Source of the DNA: Lysobacter niastensis
GTDB taxonomy: Bacteria > Pseudomonadota > Gammaproteobacteria > Xanthomonadales > Xanthomonadaceae
Assembly: GCF_015453285.1 (NCBI RefSeq)
Contig: NZ_JADLZT010000007.1
Span: 240,705 to 304,704 of the forward strand
Direction: 5' to 3'
DNA length: 64,000 nt
Below the pieces are notes generated by a model. It did no database searches. It worked only from the letters and a program-made list of their open reading frames with translations, and was not told where the DNA came from. Within the stretch, counting starts at the first letter, position 1; each line of letters starts with the position of its first letter. A program made the position numbers and the translations under genes. This document shows, in pieces, positions 23,708-33,271 of this stretch.

Positions 23708-26590
23708 ATGCGCGCGCCCGCCGAACCCGTCATCGACACCTCGCCCTCACCCGGCGACGAGGTCAAGACCACCACGTGCTACATGTGCGCGTGCCGCTGC
23801 GGCATCAAGGTGTGGCTCAAGGACGGGCAGATCCGCTACATCCAGGGCAACCCCGAACACCCGGTCAACCGCGGCGTGCTGTGCGCGAAGGGCTCGGCCG
23901 GCATCATGCAGCACTACTCGCCGGCGCGGCTGGACAAGCCGCTGCTGCGCGTGGGCGAACGCGGCTCCGGCGAGTTCCGCGAGATCAGCTGGGAAGAAGC
24001 CTTCGAGATCGCGACCTCGTGGCTGAAGCCGATCCGCGAGCGCAACCCCGACGAACTCGCGTTCTTCACCGGACGCGACCAGAGCCAGGCGCTGACCGGC
24101 TGGTGGGCGCAGCAGTTCGGCACGGTCAACTATGCCGCCCACGGCGGTTTCTGCTCGGTCAACATGGCCGCCGGCGGGTTGTATTCGCTCGGCGGCAGCT
24201 TCTGGGAGTTCGGCGAGCCCGACTGGGAGCACTCGCAGTACCTGATGCTGTGGGGCGTGGCCGAAGACCACGACTCCAATCCGATCAAGCTCGGCCTCGG
24301 ACACCTGAAGGCGCGCGGCGCCAAGATCGTCGCGGTCAATCCGGTGCGCAGCGGCTATGGCGCGATCGCCGATGAGTGGATCGGCATCCGCCCCGGCACC
24401 GACGGCCTGTTCGCGTTCGCGCTGATCCACGAACTGCTCAAGGCCGACCGCATCGACCTCGACTATCTGGTGCGCTACACCAACGCGCACTGGCTGGTGG
24501 TGCGCAACCCGGGCGGCGCCGACGACGGGCTGTTCGCGCGCGATGCCGATGGCCGGCCGCTGTGCTGGGACCGCGACGCCAATGCGCAGGCACCCGCCGA
24601 AGCGATCGGCCTCTCGCCGGCCGTGGTCGGCGAGTACGCGCTGGCGGACGGCCGCCGCGCTGTGCCCTCGTTCCACCTGCTCGCCGAGCGTTACCTCGAC
24701 CCGCAGTACTCGCCCGATGCGGTCAGCGCGCGTTGCGGCATTCCTGCCGACACGATCCGACGCATCGCCCGCGAACTGGCGGAGGCGGCGTTCGATCGCG
24801 CGTTCTCGCTGCCGGTGGCGTGGACCGACGCCTGGGGCCGCGAGCACGCCGAGATGCCTGGGCGTCCGGTGTCGATGCACGCGATGCGCGGCATCAGCGC
24901 ACACAGCAACGGATTCCATACCTGCCGGGCGCTGCACCTGCTGCAATTGCTGCTGGGCGCGGTCGACACGCCGGGTTCGTTCCGGTACCAGCCGCCGTTC
25001 CCGAAGCCGATCCCGCCGCCGAACCGTCCCGGCAAGGCGCGCCAGGCCAACGGCGTGCTCGACGCCGCGCCGCTCGGCTTCGTGCACGGTCCGGAGGACC
25101 TGGTCGTCGACGCGCAGGGGCAGCCGCGCCGCATCGACCATGCATTCTCGTGGGCGTATCCGCTGTCCGCGCACGGCATGATGCACACCGTGCTGCGCAA
25201 CGCCTGGGCCGGCGATCCGTACAAGATCGACACGCTGATGATGTTCATGGCGAACATGAGCTGGAACTCGGCGATGAACACGGCCGAGACCATCGGCTGG
25301 CTGACCGACAAGGGCGAGGACGGCGAATACCGCATCCCGCACATCATCTACGCCGATGCCTACGCCTCGGAGATGGTCGCCTACGCCGACCTGGTGCTGC
25401 CGGACACGACCTACCTGGAGCGCTTCGACGCGATCTCGATGCTCGACCGCCCGATCTCCGACGCCGACGGTGCGGCCGACGCGATCCGCCATCCGGTGCT
25501 GGATGCGGCGCAGCAGGCTCCCGGCCGCGACGTGCGCGGCTTCCAGTCGGTGCTGATCGAGCTCGGCGCGCGCCTCGGACTGCCCGGGCTGGTCAACGAG
25601 GACGGCTCGGCGAAGTACCGCGACTACGCCGACTACATCGTCCGCCACGAGCGCGCGCCCGGCATCGGCCTGCTGGCCGGCTGGCGCGGCGAGCACGGCG
25701 AACTGGAAGCCAAGGGCCGGCCGAATCCCGACCAGCTGCAGCGCTACATCGAGCACGGCGGTTTCTGGCGCAGCGAAGTGCCGGAAGAGGCGCGCTATTA
25801 CAAGATGGCCAATCGCGGTTATCTCGACTGGGCGCAGCGCATGGGCTTCCTCGGCCATGCCGACCCGATCGTGCTGCAGGTGTATTCCGAGACGATGCAG
25901 AAGTTCCGCCTGGCGGCACAGGGCCATGGCGTACTGCAGCCGCCGGCGGAGCATCGCGACCGCGTGGCGACGTACTTCGATCCACTGCCGACGTGGTACG
26001 AGCCGTTCGAGGGCGCGCAGATCGACGACCTCGACGCGCGCTTCCCCCTCAGCGCGGTGACGCAGCGGCCGATGTTCATGTACCACGCGTGGGGCTCGCA
26101 GAACGCCTGGCTGCGGCAGATCGCCACGCGCAACTACCTGTACCTGCATCCGGACACCGGTGCGCGCTTCGGCATCGGCGACGAGGACTGGATCGACGTC
26201 ACGTCGCACAACGGCACGATCACAGTGCAGGCGAAGTTCGCCGCCAACGTGCAGCGCGACACCGTGTGGACCTGGAACGCCATCGGCAAGCGTCGCGGCG
26301 CCTGGCGGCTGGGCAAGGACGCGCAGGAAGGCCGCAAGGGCTTCCTGCTCAACCACCTGATCTCCGACATCACCCCGCGCGGCGACTACGCCAACGCCGA
26401 CCCGGTTACCGGGCAGGCGGCCTGGTTCGACCTGCGCGTGCGCATCGCCCGGGCCGAAGCGCCGCAGGACTCGGCGGACGCCACCAGCCAGCCGCAGTTC
26501 GCGCCGCTGCCGATGGGTACCGCCGACAACCGCCCGCTGCGCTACGGCGCGGGCTTCCGCACGACCGCATCCCGCAGGAAGGATGGATGA
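23708..26590 (+). CDS. Molybdopterin oxidoreductase catalytic subunit (SoeA-like)
   Basis: The 960-residue catalytic subunit belongs to the DMSO-reductase superfamily. An N-terminal [4Fe-4S] motif CYMCACRCGIKVW plus GVLCAKG (about 22-62) is followed by bis-MGD binding regions (NPVRSGYGAIADEWIGIRPG, MSWNSAMNTAETIGW, and the C-terminal MYHAWGSQNAWLRQIATRNY). The likely Mo ligand is the Cys in AAHGGFCSVNMAAGG. No twin-arginine signal is present, so it should face the cytoplasm, as in sulfite-oxidising SoeABC. Downstream genes encode a four-cluster ferredoxin subunit and a DmsC-like anchor. Sulfite:quinone oxidation is the best guess, but a different substrate for this CISM enzyme cannot be excluded. 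Confidence 0.82.
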   Translation: MRAPAEPVIDTSPSPGDEVKTTTCYMCACRCGIKVWLKDGQIRYIQGNPEHPVNRGVLCAKGSAGIMQHYSPARLDKPLLRVGERGSGEFREISWEEAFEIATSWLKPIRERNPDELAFFTGRDQSQALTGWWAQQFGTVNYAAHGGFCSVNMAAGGLYSLGGSFWEFGEPDWEHSQYLMLWGVAEDHDSNPIKLGLGHLKARGAKIVAVNPVRSGYGAIADEWIGIRPGTDGLFAFALIHELLKADRIDLDYLVRYTNAHWLVVRNPGGADDGLFARDADGRPLCWDRDANAQAPAEAIGLSPAVVGEYALADGRRAVPSFHLLAERYLDPQYSPDAVSARCGIPADTIRRIARELAEAAFDRAFSLPVAWTDAWGREHAEMPGRPVSMHAMRGISAHSNGFHTCRALHLLQLLLGAVDTPGSFRYQPPFPKPIPPPNRPGKARQANGVLDAAPLGFVHGPEDLVVDAQGQPRRIDHAFSWAYPLSAHGMMHTVLRNAWAGDPYKIDTLMMFMANMSWNSAMNTAETIGWLTDKGEDGEYRIPHIIYADAYASEMVAYADLVLPDTTYLERFDAISMLDRPISDADGAADAIRHPVLDAAQQAPGRDVRGFQSVLIELGARLGLPGLVNEDGSAKYRDYADYIVRHERAPGIGLLAGWRGEHGELEAKGRPNPDQLQRYIEHGGFWRSEVPEEARYYKMANRGYLDWAQRMGFLGHADPIVLQVYSETMQKFRLAAQGHGVLQPPAEHRDRVATYFDPLPTWYEPFEGAQIDDLDARFPLSAVTQRPMFMYHAWGSQNAWLRQIATRNYLYLHPDTGARFGIGDEDWIDVTSHNGTITVQAKFAANVQRDTVWTWNAIGKRRGAWRLGKDAQEGRKGFLLNHLISDITPRGDYANADPVTGQAAWFDLRVRIARAEAPQDSADATSQPQFAPLPMGTADNRPLRYGAGFRTTASRRKDG

Positions 26591-26805
26591 AACGCACCCT
26601 ACGCATGTTCGCCGGCTGGATCTGCATCGTGCTCGGTTTCGCGGTGATGGCGATGCTTGGCCTGGGCCTGTACGACCCGACCACCGCCGCGGCCGCGGAC
26701 GCGACGTCGATGACGCCGGTGCTGATCGCGGTGCTGCCGAGCGTGAGCTTCGGCATCGCGATCTTCGCGGTCGGCGTCTGGCTGATCACCACGGCGCGGA
26801 AGTGA
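26587..26805 (+). CDS. Small two-helix membrane protein inside the Soe-like operon
   Basis: The 72-residue protein overlaps the catalytic-subunit stop by 4 nt (ATGA) and ends 10 nt before the iron-sulfur subunit. Two helices are clear: FAGWICIVLGFAVMAMLGLG (about 8-27) and VLIAVLPSVSFGIAIFAVGV (about 45-64), joined by DPTTAAAADATSMT. It is not a standard subunit of SoeABC or DmsABC. Tight coupling suggests a structural or assembly role in the complex, which is an inference from position. Confidence 0.65.
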   Translation: MKRTLRMFAGWICIVLGFAVMAMLGLGLYDPTTAAAADATSMTPVLIAVLPSVSFGIAIFAVGVWLITTARK

Positions 26806-26815
26806 ACGCGAACCC

Positions 26816-27655
26816 ATGACCGACCTGCCGCCGCCGTCGAAGAAGAAGCTGGGCCTGGTCATCGACCTGGACACCTGCGTGGGTTGCCATGCCTGCGCGG
26901 TGGCCTGCAAGGAATGGAACGCGGGCGGTTTCGCCGCGCCGCTGACCGACGAGCAGCCTTACGGCAAGGACCCGTCCGGCGTGTGGTTCAACCGCGTGCA
27001 CAGCTACGAGGTGGCCGGCAGCGACTACACGACGCCGGCCTACGATCCGGGCGAGCACCAGGCGATCGCGGCGTCCACCAGCGCCTGCGCTTCCAGTCAT
27101 TCGATCGCGCAGGAAGCGGCGCAGCCAGCGATGACGCTGCACTTCCCGCGCTCGTGCCTGCACTGCGAGCAGCCGGCCTGCGTCACCGTGTGCCCGACCG
27201 GCGCCAGCTACAAGCGCGCGGAGGACGGCATCGTGCTGGTCGACGAGGACAAGTGCATCGGCTGCAAGCTGTGCTCGTGGGCCTGCCCGTATGGCGCGCG
27301 CGAGTACAGCGCGGTCGAGGGCGTGATGAAGAAATGCACGCTGTGCATCGATCGCATCTACAACGAGAACCTCGCCGAAGCCGAACGCCAGCCCGCCTGC
27401 GTGCAGGCCTGCCCGACGCGCGCGCGCCACTTCGGCGACCTGGGCGATCCGGAGTCGAAGGTGTCGAAGCTGGTGGCGGCACGCGGTGGTATCGACCTGA
27501 TGCCGCAGCTCGGCTACCAGCCGGTGAACCAGTACCTGCCGCCGCGACCTCGCCGCGCGGGTGGCGCGCCCGCCACGACCGCGCCACAGGAAACCCTCGA
27601 CACCACCGCGCTTCCGCCGGTGCTGCGCTGGCTCGACCGCGTGCTGTCGCGCTGA
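26816..27655 (+). CDS. 4Fe-4S ferredoxin subunit (SoeB/DmsB-like)
   Basis: The 279-residue electron-transfer subunit carries four [4Fe-4S] cluster motifs: CVGCHACAVACKEWN (about 20-34), CLHCEQPACVTVCPTG (about 117-132), CIGCKLCSWACPYG (about 147-160), and CTLCID with CVQACPTR. These relay electrons between the molybdenum subunit and the membrane anchor. No signal sequence is present, in keeping with a cytoplasm-facing complex. The C-terminal extension (about 235-279) is Pro/Arg-rich and poorly conserved. Confidence 0.92.
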   Translation: MTDLPPPSKKKLGLVIDLDTCVGCHACAVACKEWNAGGFAAPLTDEQPYGKDPSGVWFNRVHSYEVAGSDYTTPAYDPGEHQAIAASTSACASSHSIAQEAAQPAMTLHFPRSCLHCEQPACVTVCPTGASYKRAEDGIVLVDEDKCIGCKLCSWACPYGAREYSAVEGVMKKCTLCIDRIYNENLAEAERQPACVQACPTRARHFGDLGDPESKVSKLVAARGGIDLMPQLGYQPVNQYLPPRPRRAGGAPATTAPQETLDTTALPPVLRWLDRVLSR

Positions 27656-27679
27656 CCTCCCTTCCTTCCGCGGCCTGAC

Positions 27680-28636
27680 ATGCATCCCGCCCTTTCAGTC
27701 ATCTTCTTCACCACGCTTTCCGGCGCTGGTTATGGCCTGCTGGCCTGGATCGCACTGGCCGCGCTCGGGCAGTCGCTGCCGGCACGTCCGCTGCTGGTAT
27801 CGCTGGTCATCGCGCTGGTGCTGGTGACGATCGGCCTGCTCAGTTCACTCGGCCACCTCGGCAAGCCTCAGCGCGCGTGGCGTGCGTTCTCGCAGTGGCG
27901 AAGCTCGTGGCTGTCTCGCGAAGGCGTCGCCTCGGTGCTGACGTTCGTGCCGGCGCTGCTGACCGGCATGGCGCTACTACCGGGCGCGCTGGCGCCGGTG
28001 CAGGCGGGTTCGAAGGTCGCGCTGTCGATGCCTGGCATGCTCGCCTGCGTCGCACTGATCGCCGGCGCCGTGGCGACGGTGGTGTGCACGGCGATGATCT
28101 ACGCCTCGCTCAAGCCGATCCCCGCCTGGCGGCACCGGCTGGTCGTGCCGGCGTACCTGCTGTTCGCGCTGCTGACCGGCGGATTGCTGCTGGCGGCGGT
28201 GGCCACGCTGTCGGGCGCATCCGTCGGCAACCTGCCGGCGTTGGCGGTGGTGCTGTTGGCGGCCACGCTCTTGATGGTGAAGCGGCGCTACTGGGACGAC
28301 ATCGACACGACGCCGCTGCCGGCCACGCGCGGCGACGCGGTCGGCCTGCCCGGACGCGACATCAAGGTGTTCGAGCGCCCCCACACCGAGGACAACTACC
28401 TGACCCGCGAGATGGGGTTCGTGGTCGCACGCAGGCACGCCACCCGCCTGCGCGGCATCGCGGTGGCGCTTTTCGCCTGGCTGCCGATGCTGCTGATGGT
28501 GCCGGTCTGGCTGTTCGTGCACCTGGACGCGGGACCGTGGTTCGCCGTGGCCGCGCTGGCAGCGCTGGCCGGTGCCTTCGTCGAGCGCTGGCTGTTTTTT
28601 GCCCAGGCCCGGCATCTGGTCACGCTCTACTACTGA
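27680..28636 (+). CDS. DmsC/SoeC-like quinone-interacting membrane anchor
   Basis: The 318-residue integral membrane protein matches the DmsC family, with about eight helices, beginning HPALSVIFFTTLSGAGYGLL and LVSLVIALVLVTIGLLSSLG and continuing with the family signature HLGKPQRAWRAFSQWRSSWL. It should bind quinone/quinol and connect it to the iron-sulfur subunit. The central loop FERPHTEDNYLTREMGFVVA is also typical. It closes the four-gene operon that starts at 23708. Confidence 0.9.
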   Translation: MHPALSVIFFTTLSGAGYGLLAWIALAALGQSLPARPLLVSLVIALVLVTIGLLSSLGHLGKPQRAWRAFSQWRSSWLSREGVASVLTFVPALLTGMALLPGALAPVQAGSKVALSMPGMLACVALIAGAVATVVCTAMIYASLKPIPAWRHRLVVPAYLLFALLTGGLLLAAVATLSGASVGNLPALAVVLLAATLLMVKRRYWDDIDTTPLPATRGDAVGLPGRDIKVFERPHTEDNYLTREMGFVVARRHATRLRGIAVALFAWLPMLLMVPVWLFVHLDAGPWFAVAALAALAGAFVERWLFFAQARHLVTLYY

Positions 28637-28734
28637 CCGGGCCTGCAGAAGCTGAACGCCGAATCGCCTGAACGGGGCCGTGTAACCGCTTTCATGGCAT
28701 CATCCGCCCCGATTCCGGCTTAACCCAGACGACG

Positions 28735-29403
28735 ATGCTCGGTGTATTCGGGCTCGCCCTGCTCGGCGGCCCCTTCGTGACCCTGCCTTCGCCCGCCTAT
28801 GGCGGCGACCCGACGCTGATCGCCATCGCTGGCGACCCGGCGCAGATGCGCCTGCCCTGCTATTCCATCCGCTGCGGCGACGAGGAATGGCGGCTGGCCC
28901 TGGGCACCCCGGAGAACGCGCGCCTCGCCGTGCCGGAAAGCCGCAAGCCGGGTGTGCAACTGCCAGGCAGCCAGCGATATATCGGCCTGAGCGCGCCCGC
29001 TGTCTCGCGCGAAAGCCGCTCCAACTATTCCAACGACTGGCGGATCGGCACGCGCTACGACGTGCAGGCCCTGCGCGACGGGCCGACCCAGCTCGGCCTG
29101 CAGCTCGGCGCCGGCTACCGGCTGGCGCCGCTGTACGACGACGGCGTCGCCGAGGCCGGGCCGATCTTCCGCGGCGCCGTCGACTTCGACCGCCGTTTCG
29201 GCGAACGGGCGCAGTGGAACCATCGCATCGAGTTCGAAACCGGCCGCAGAGGCGACACCTTCGTCAAGCAGAGTGCGGCGTTCGACGTGAACCTGTGGCA
29301 GGACTGGACGCTGGAGACCGACTTCACCATCCGCCACGACTCGCGCAGCGGCAGCGGCAGCGAGACCGCCGAGAGTTCGATCGAGTTGCGGCGGCGGTTC
29401 TAG
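28735..29403 (+). CDS. Hypothetical outer-membrane beta-barrel-like protein
   Basis: The 222-residue protein begins with a hydrophobic leader (GVFGLALLGGPFVTLPSPAYG) that can act as a signal peptide. The second half has alternating polar/hydrophobic strands (QLGLQLGAGYRLAPLYDDG, FRGAVDFDRRFGERAQWNHR) and ends in Phe, features of small outer-membrane barrels and somewhat like DUF481 proteins. A Cys pair (LPCYSIRC) lies near residue 40. The function is unknown. It stands alone downstream of the Soe-like operon after a 98-bp gap. Confidence 0.55.
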   Translation: MLGVFGLALLGGPFVTLPSPAYGGDPTLIAIAGDPAQMRLPCYSIRCGDEEWRLALGTPENARLAVPESRKPGVQLPGSQRYIGLSAPAVSRESRSNYSNDWRIGTRYDVQALRDGPTQLGLQLGAGYRLAPLYDDGVAEAGPIFRGAVDFDRRFGERAQWNHRIEFETGRRGDTFVKQSAAFDVNLWQDWTLETDFTIRHDSRSGSGSETAESSIELRRRF

Positions 29404-29435
29404 GCCGGCACTCGGCCATCCTGCAGCCCGCCCAT

Positions 29436-29558
29436 CCTTCGACTCCGGCGCTGCGCGCCTACGCTCAGGACGAACGGTGATGGATTGCGAGAAGAACCTT
29501 CTTGTACGACAACCCCCGGATCCCGTTCGCCCTGAGCGTAGCGAAGCGGAGTCGAAGG
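29436..29558. repeat. Paired inverted dispersed repeat, copy B2
   Basis: The arms at 29436-29477 (CCTTCGACTCCGGCG, CTACGCTCAGGACGAACGG) and 29523-29558 (CCTGAGCGTAGCGAAGCGG, GTCGAAGG) are inverted copies of one another, separated by 45 nt. It is the same element as at 16298-16413, with the arm order swapped. It lies between convergent genes and ends 15 nt from the hemC stop, so the hairpin could help end both transcripts. Confidence 0.85.
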
Positions 29559-29573
29559 TGGACGGGCCTGATT

Positions 29574-30494
29574 TCAGGCGTGGCTGGCGGCGATGAAGTC
29601 GCCCGCGCCCAAGTCGAGCAGTGCCTGCGCGACCTGCAGGCCCAGGCATTCCGGCGCGTCGCCTCGGCCTTCGCCGGCGCTGCGCACGACGCGGCCGTCC
29701 TGTGCCGAACCGACCAGGCCTTCCAGATGCAGGTGTTCGCCGTCGAGCCTGGCGAACGCCGCGACCGGGACGTGGCAGCTGCCATGCAGCGCGCGGTTCA
29801 TCGCCCGCTCGGCCTCGACGCAGGTGCGGGTGCCGGCATCGTCCAGCGCCGCGCACAACTCGCGCGTGGCGATGTCGTCGTCGCGGCATTCGATCGCGAT
29901 CGCGCCCTGCGCCGGCGCAGGCAGCCAGTTCGGCGCGGCCATGCGCGCGCGGATGCGCTCGCCGAAGCCCAGGCGTTCCAAGCCGGCACAGGCCAGCACG
30001 ATGGCGTCGTACTCGCCGGCGTCGAGCTTGCCCAGGCGCGTGTTGACGTTGCCGCGCAGGTCCACCAGCTGCAGGTCGGGGCGCAGCGCGCGCAGTTGCG
30101 CCTGGCGCCGCAGCGAGGAGGTGCCGACGCGGGCGCCGTGCGGGAGGTCGGCGATGCCGGCGTAGCGGTTGCTGACGAAGGCGTCGGCGTAGTCGGCGCG
30201 GGCGAGGATCGCCGGCAGCGCGAAACCGGGCTCCAGCTCCATCGGCACGTCCTTGAGCGAGTGGACCGCGCAATCGGCTTCGCCGCGCAGCATCGCCAGC
30301 TCAAGTTCCTTCAGGAACAAGCCCTTGCCGCCGATCGCGGCGAGGGAACGGTCCAGCACTTCATCGCCACGGGTGCTCATCGGCACCAGGGTCACATCGA
30401 GTCCGGGGTGGGCGGCACGCAGCGCGGCGGCGACGTGCTCGGTCTGCCACAGCGCAAGCGGGCTCTTGCGGGTGGCGATACGCAGGGTCTTCAT
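29574..30494 (-). CDS. hemC: Hydroxymethylbilane synthase (porphobilinogen deaminase)
   Basis: HemC joins four porphobilinogens into hydroxymethylbilane in haem synthesis. The 306-residue product begins [21 protein letters not shown], contains [29 protein letters not shown] and [15 protein letters not shown], and carries the dipyrromethane-cofactor Cys in [15 protein letters not shown]. It lies downstream of AlgZ/AlgR-like genes, an arrangement also seen in Pseudomonas and xanthomonads. The start at 30494 gives the standard N-terminus. Confidence 0.97.
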   Translation of the reverse strand: MKTLRIATRKSPLALWQTEHVAAALRAAHPGLDVTLVPMSTRGDEVLDRSLAAIGGKGLFLKELELAMLRGEADCAVHSLKDVPMELEPGFALPAILARADYADAFVSNRYAGIADLPHGARVGTSSLRRQAQLRALRPDLQLVDLRGNVNTRLGKLDAGEYDAIVLACAGLERLGFGERIRARMAAPNWLPAPAQGAIAIECRDDDIATRELCAALDDAGTRTCVEAERAMNRALHGSCHVPVAAFARLDGEHLHLEGLVGSAQDGRVVRSAGEGRGDAPECLGLQVAQALLDLGAGDFIAASHA

Positions 30495-30580
30495 GGCGGC
30501 ATTATCGCCGCAAAGGGCCCGACCCTGTGGACGCGGCCCGGTCTGAACGGCCCTGGAGCCGCTCCTGCACAGGGGCTCGG

Positions 30581-31309
30581 CTACAGGTGCTTCAGGGTAT
30601 CCCGCAGCCCCGCCACGCAGCGGCGGCTGACTTCCAGCGGCTGCTTGCCATGGCGCAGCAACGCCTGCACGTGGCCGTCCGGACTGCGCTTGAGCTCGAC
30701 GATCTCGTGCCGCGCGACCAGGCAGTTGCGGTGGATACGCACGAAACGCTCGCCGAACTCGTCCTCGAGAGACTTCAGCGACTCCTCGATCAGGTCCTCG
30801 CCACGCGCGTGGTGGACGATGACGTACTTCTCCTCGGCGTGGAGGTAATGCACGTCCTCGAGCGGGATCAGGCGCAGGCTGCCGCGCAGGCGCGCGCACA
30901 GGTGGGTACGGCGCTGGCCCGGGGTCGCGACGATGCCGCGCTCGCGGCCCGCGGCGAAGGTGCGCACGCGCTCGATCGCGGCAACCAGGCGCTCGGCGCG
31001 CACCGGCTTGACCAGGTAGTCGATGGCCTGCGCCTCGAACGCCGACAGCGCATGCGCGTCGTAGGCGGTGCAGAACACCACCGCGGGGCGGGGCTCGAAA
31101 GCGGACAGGTGGCGCGCGGTTTCGAGGCCGTCGATGCCCGGCATGGCGATGTCCAGCAGCACCAGATCGGGCCGGTGCTCGGCGCACGCGTGCAGCACGT
31201 GCTGGCCATCGCTCGCCTCGGCCACGACCTCGACCCCCCTTACCTCGGCCAGAAGCCCGCGCAGGCGCTCGCGCGCCAGCGGTTCATCGTCGGCGATGAT
31301 CACTTTCAT
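30581..31309 (-). CDS. algR: LytTR-family response regulator, AlgR-like
   Basis: The 242-residue regulator has an N-terminal receiver domain with phospho-acceptor Asp in [20 protein letters not shown] (about 44-63) and Lys in [13 protein letters not shown]-terminal LytTR DNA-binding domain follows (about 140-240: [38 protein letters not shown]). In Pseudomonas AlgR controls alginate, type IV pili and virulence; the targets here are unknown. The sensor kinase gene lies 25 bp upstream, and hemC follows. Confidence 0.9.
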   Translation of the reverse strand: MKVIIADDEPLARERLRGLLAEVRGVEVVAEASDGQHVLHACAEHRPDLVLLDIAMPGIDGLETARHLSAFEPRPAVVFCTAYDAHALSAFEAQAIDYLVKPVRAERLVAAIERVRTFAAGRERGIVATPGQRRTHLCARLRGSLRLIPLEDVHYLHAEEKYVIVHHARGEDLIEESLKSLEDEFGERFVRIHRNCLVARHEIVELKRSPDGHVQALLRHGKQPLEVSRRCVAGLRDTLKHL

Positions 31310-31334
31310 TGGCCCACGGCCCTCTTCGGTGCCT

Positions 31335-32414
31335 TCATCGGTTCAGCGCCCCCTGCCCCACCGGTATGCGCAGCTCGCAGAGATAGTAGTCCTGCGCCCA
31401 GCCAGCCGTCATCTTCGCGCGTGGTCCATAGGCGTAGCGCAGGCGCTGGCCGATGCTGCGCTGGGCGTGGCGCGCGCCGACATGGCCCTCGGGCCCGTTG
31501 CTGTCGCGCTCGCGCGGCGGCGGCGCGGGGTTGCGCAGGCGCAGCAGCAGCTCGTCGCCGTCGCTGACCAGGTCGATCTCGATCATGCCGCCGGCGGGCA
31601 GACGCGAGATGCCATGCAGCACCGCGTTCTCCACCAGCGGCTGCAGCACCAGCCGCGGCATCGGCTGCGTCCACGGCAGCGGCTCCGCGCGGCGCCAGGC
31701 GATCTGCAGGCGCTCGCCCAGGCGCAGCTGTTCGATGGCCAGGTACTGCTCGGCCAGCTCGACCTCCTCGGCCAGCGACGAGTCCGAATCGCCGGCGCCC
31801 AGTGCGGCGCGGAACAGGTCGGACAGGTCGAGCACCGCGCGCTCGGCCACCACCGGATCGCTGCGGACCAGACCGGCGATCGTGTTCATGCTGTTGAAGA
31901 GGAAGTGCGGCTTGATCCGCGCCGCCAGCGCATCGGCCTCGGCGCGGGCGCTGGCGCGCACCTGCGCCTTCCAGCCGTCGTTTACATACAGGTAGCGCAG
32001 CACCACCCCGACGATCAGGATGGTTACTGCCGCCGCGCCCCAGGCGAAGCGCCACACGCTCACGCCGCGCGGCACCAGGCCGTAGCCGAGGCTGGTGTCG
32101 ATCACGTACATCATCGACGCGCCGAGCGCGGCGATCAGCGCGCCGCCCAGCAGCGCCAGCGACGACCCGAGGCTGGGCGGCAGCTTCGACAGCCAGCGCC
32201 GCGACACGCATAGCAGCACCGAGGCGGTCAGCGCCAGCCACAGCGCGAAGCCGCTGGCAGTGATGAAACGTTCCAGGTCCCAGCGGCCGCCGTCGGGCGA
32301 CAGCGCGAGGATCAGCACTACCAGTTCCGCCATGCCCAGCATCACCGCCAGGCGCGGCAAGCGGCACAGGTCCGGCAGCCAAGGCTCTTCGCGCTCGCCG
32401 GACGTGACCGCCAT
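31335..32414 (-). CDS. algZ: LytS/AlgZ-type sensor histidine kinase
   Basis: The 359-residue protein has four N-terminal membrane helices (about 25-150, e.g. LAVMLGMAELVVLILALS and LALLGGALIAALGASMMYVI). A His-kinase domain with the H-box IKPHFLFNSMNTIAGLVRSD (about 182-201) and a LytS/AlgZ-type ATPase region VLQPLVENAVLHGI follow. It should phosphorylate the adjacent AlgR-like regulator. I chose the ATG at 32414, which begins 2 nt after the esterase stop; an in-frame ATG at 32444 would overlap that gene. Confidence 0.88.
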   Translation of the reverse strand: MAVTSGEREEPWLPDLCRLPRLAVMLGMAELVVLILALSPDGGRWDLERFITASGFALWLALTASVLLCVSRRWLSKLPPSLGSSLALLGGALIAALGASMMYVIDTSLGYGLVPRGVSVWRFAWGAAAVTILIVGVVLRYLYVNDGWKAQVRASARAEADALAARIKPHFLFNSMNTIAGLVRSDPVVAERAVLDLSDLFRAALGAGDSDSSLAEEVELAEQYLAIEQLRLGERLQIAWRRAEPLPWTQPMPRLVLQPLVENAVLHGISRLPAGGMIEIDLVSDGDELLLRLRNPAPPPRERDSNGPEGHVGARHAQRSIGQRLRYAYGPRAKMTAGWAQDYYLCELRIPVGQGALNR

Positions 32415-32416
32415 GC

Positions 32417-33115
32417 TCAGGCGGTCAACCGCCGCGAGAGCCATTCACCGAGATCGCGGATCTCCTCGGCGCACACCTGGTGCGCCATCGGATAGCGATG
32501 CCAGTCGATGGCGAAGCCGAGCTGCTGCAGCAGCGCGGCGCTGTATTCGCCGGCGCGGTACGGCACCACCGGGTCCTGGGTGCCATGGGCGAAGAACACC
32601 GGCTGGGTGCGGGCGGCGTCCTGCAGCTGCGCGGCAGCCTTCTGCGGGGCCGGCAGGTAGGTCGACAGCGCGACCAGGCCCGCCAGTGGCTGCGCGCGCC
32701 GCAGGCCGGTGGCCAGCGTGATCGCGCCGCCCTGCGAGAAGCCGGCCAGCACGATCCGCGAATCGGGAATGCCGCGCGCGTTCTCGTGGGCGATCAGCGC
32801 CTCGACCTGCGCGACGGATTCGTCGACCCCGGCCTCGTCGGCACGGTTGGCCAGGTCCATGTCGCGGATGTCGTACCAGGCGCGCATGCGCACGCCATTG
32901 TTGATGGTGACCGCCCGCACCGGCGCGTGCGGGAACACGAACCGCAGCGCCGGCCAGTCGCGTCGCACCAGCTCGGGCACGATCGGCTCGAAGTCGTGGC
33001 CGTCGGCGCCCAGGCCGTGCAGCCAGAGGATGGTCCATTCCGGCGACGGGCCGGTTTCGCGCACGACCGCGTCGAGCAGGGTCTGGTTGGAAGCCTGTGT
33101 ATCCATGGCCGGCAT
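32417..33115 (-). CDS. Carboxylesterase/phospholipase, alpha/beta hydrolase
   Basis: The 232-residue hydrolase belongs to the EstB/YpfH-type carboxylesterases related to acyl-protein thioesterases. ILWLHGLGADGHDFEPIVPE is the oxyanion region, VLAGFSQGGAITLATGL holds the nucleophilic Ser, FFAHGTQDPVVPYRAGEYSA the Asp, and YPMAHQVCAEEI the His. It lacks a signal peptide and should act in the cytoplasm on short-chain esters or lysolipids. A second ATG three codons in is possible. It appears to head the transcript that continues into algZ. Confidence 0.9.
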   Translation of the reverse strand: MPAMDTQASNQTLLDAVVRETGPSPEWTILWLHGLGADGHDFEPIVPELVRRDWPALRFVFPHAPVRAVTINNGVRMRAWYDIRDMDLANRADEAGVDESVAQVEALIAHENARGIPDSRIVLAGFSQGGAITLATGLRRAQPLAGLVALSTYLPAPQKAAAQLQDAARTQPVFFAHGTQDPVVPYRAGEYSAALLQQLGFAIDWHRYPMAHQVCAEEIRDLGEWLSRRLTA

Positions 33116-33271
33116 TGTGGCGGCAGCGCCGCCGCGGCGTCACTCCCCACCCCAACCGGCCGGGAACGCCATCACGGCCCTCATGCAGCGCCGCCGCTAC
33201 CGTCGCGCCGACGGCGCCCGCCGGTGCCGACTGCCCCCCCGTCCACGTTCACAGCATTCATGGAGATCGCA

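Noticed and set aside
23747..26356. 869-residue minus-strand open frame opposite the molybdopterin enzyme gene
   Set aside because: Antisense to a clear four-gene operon; composition is biased and no motif is present.
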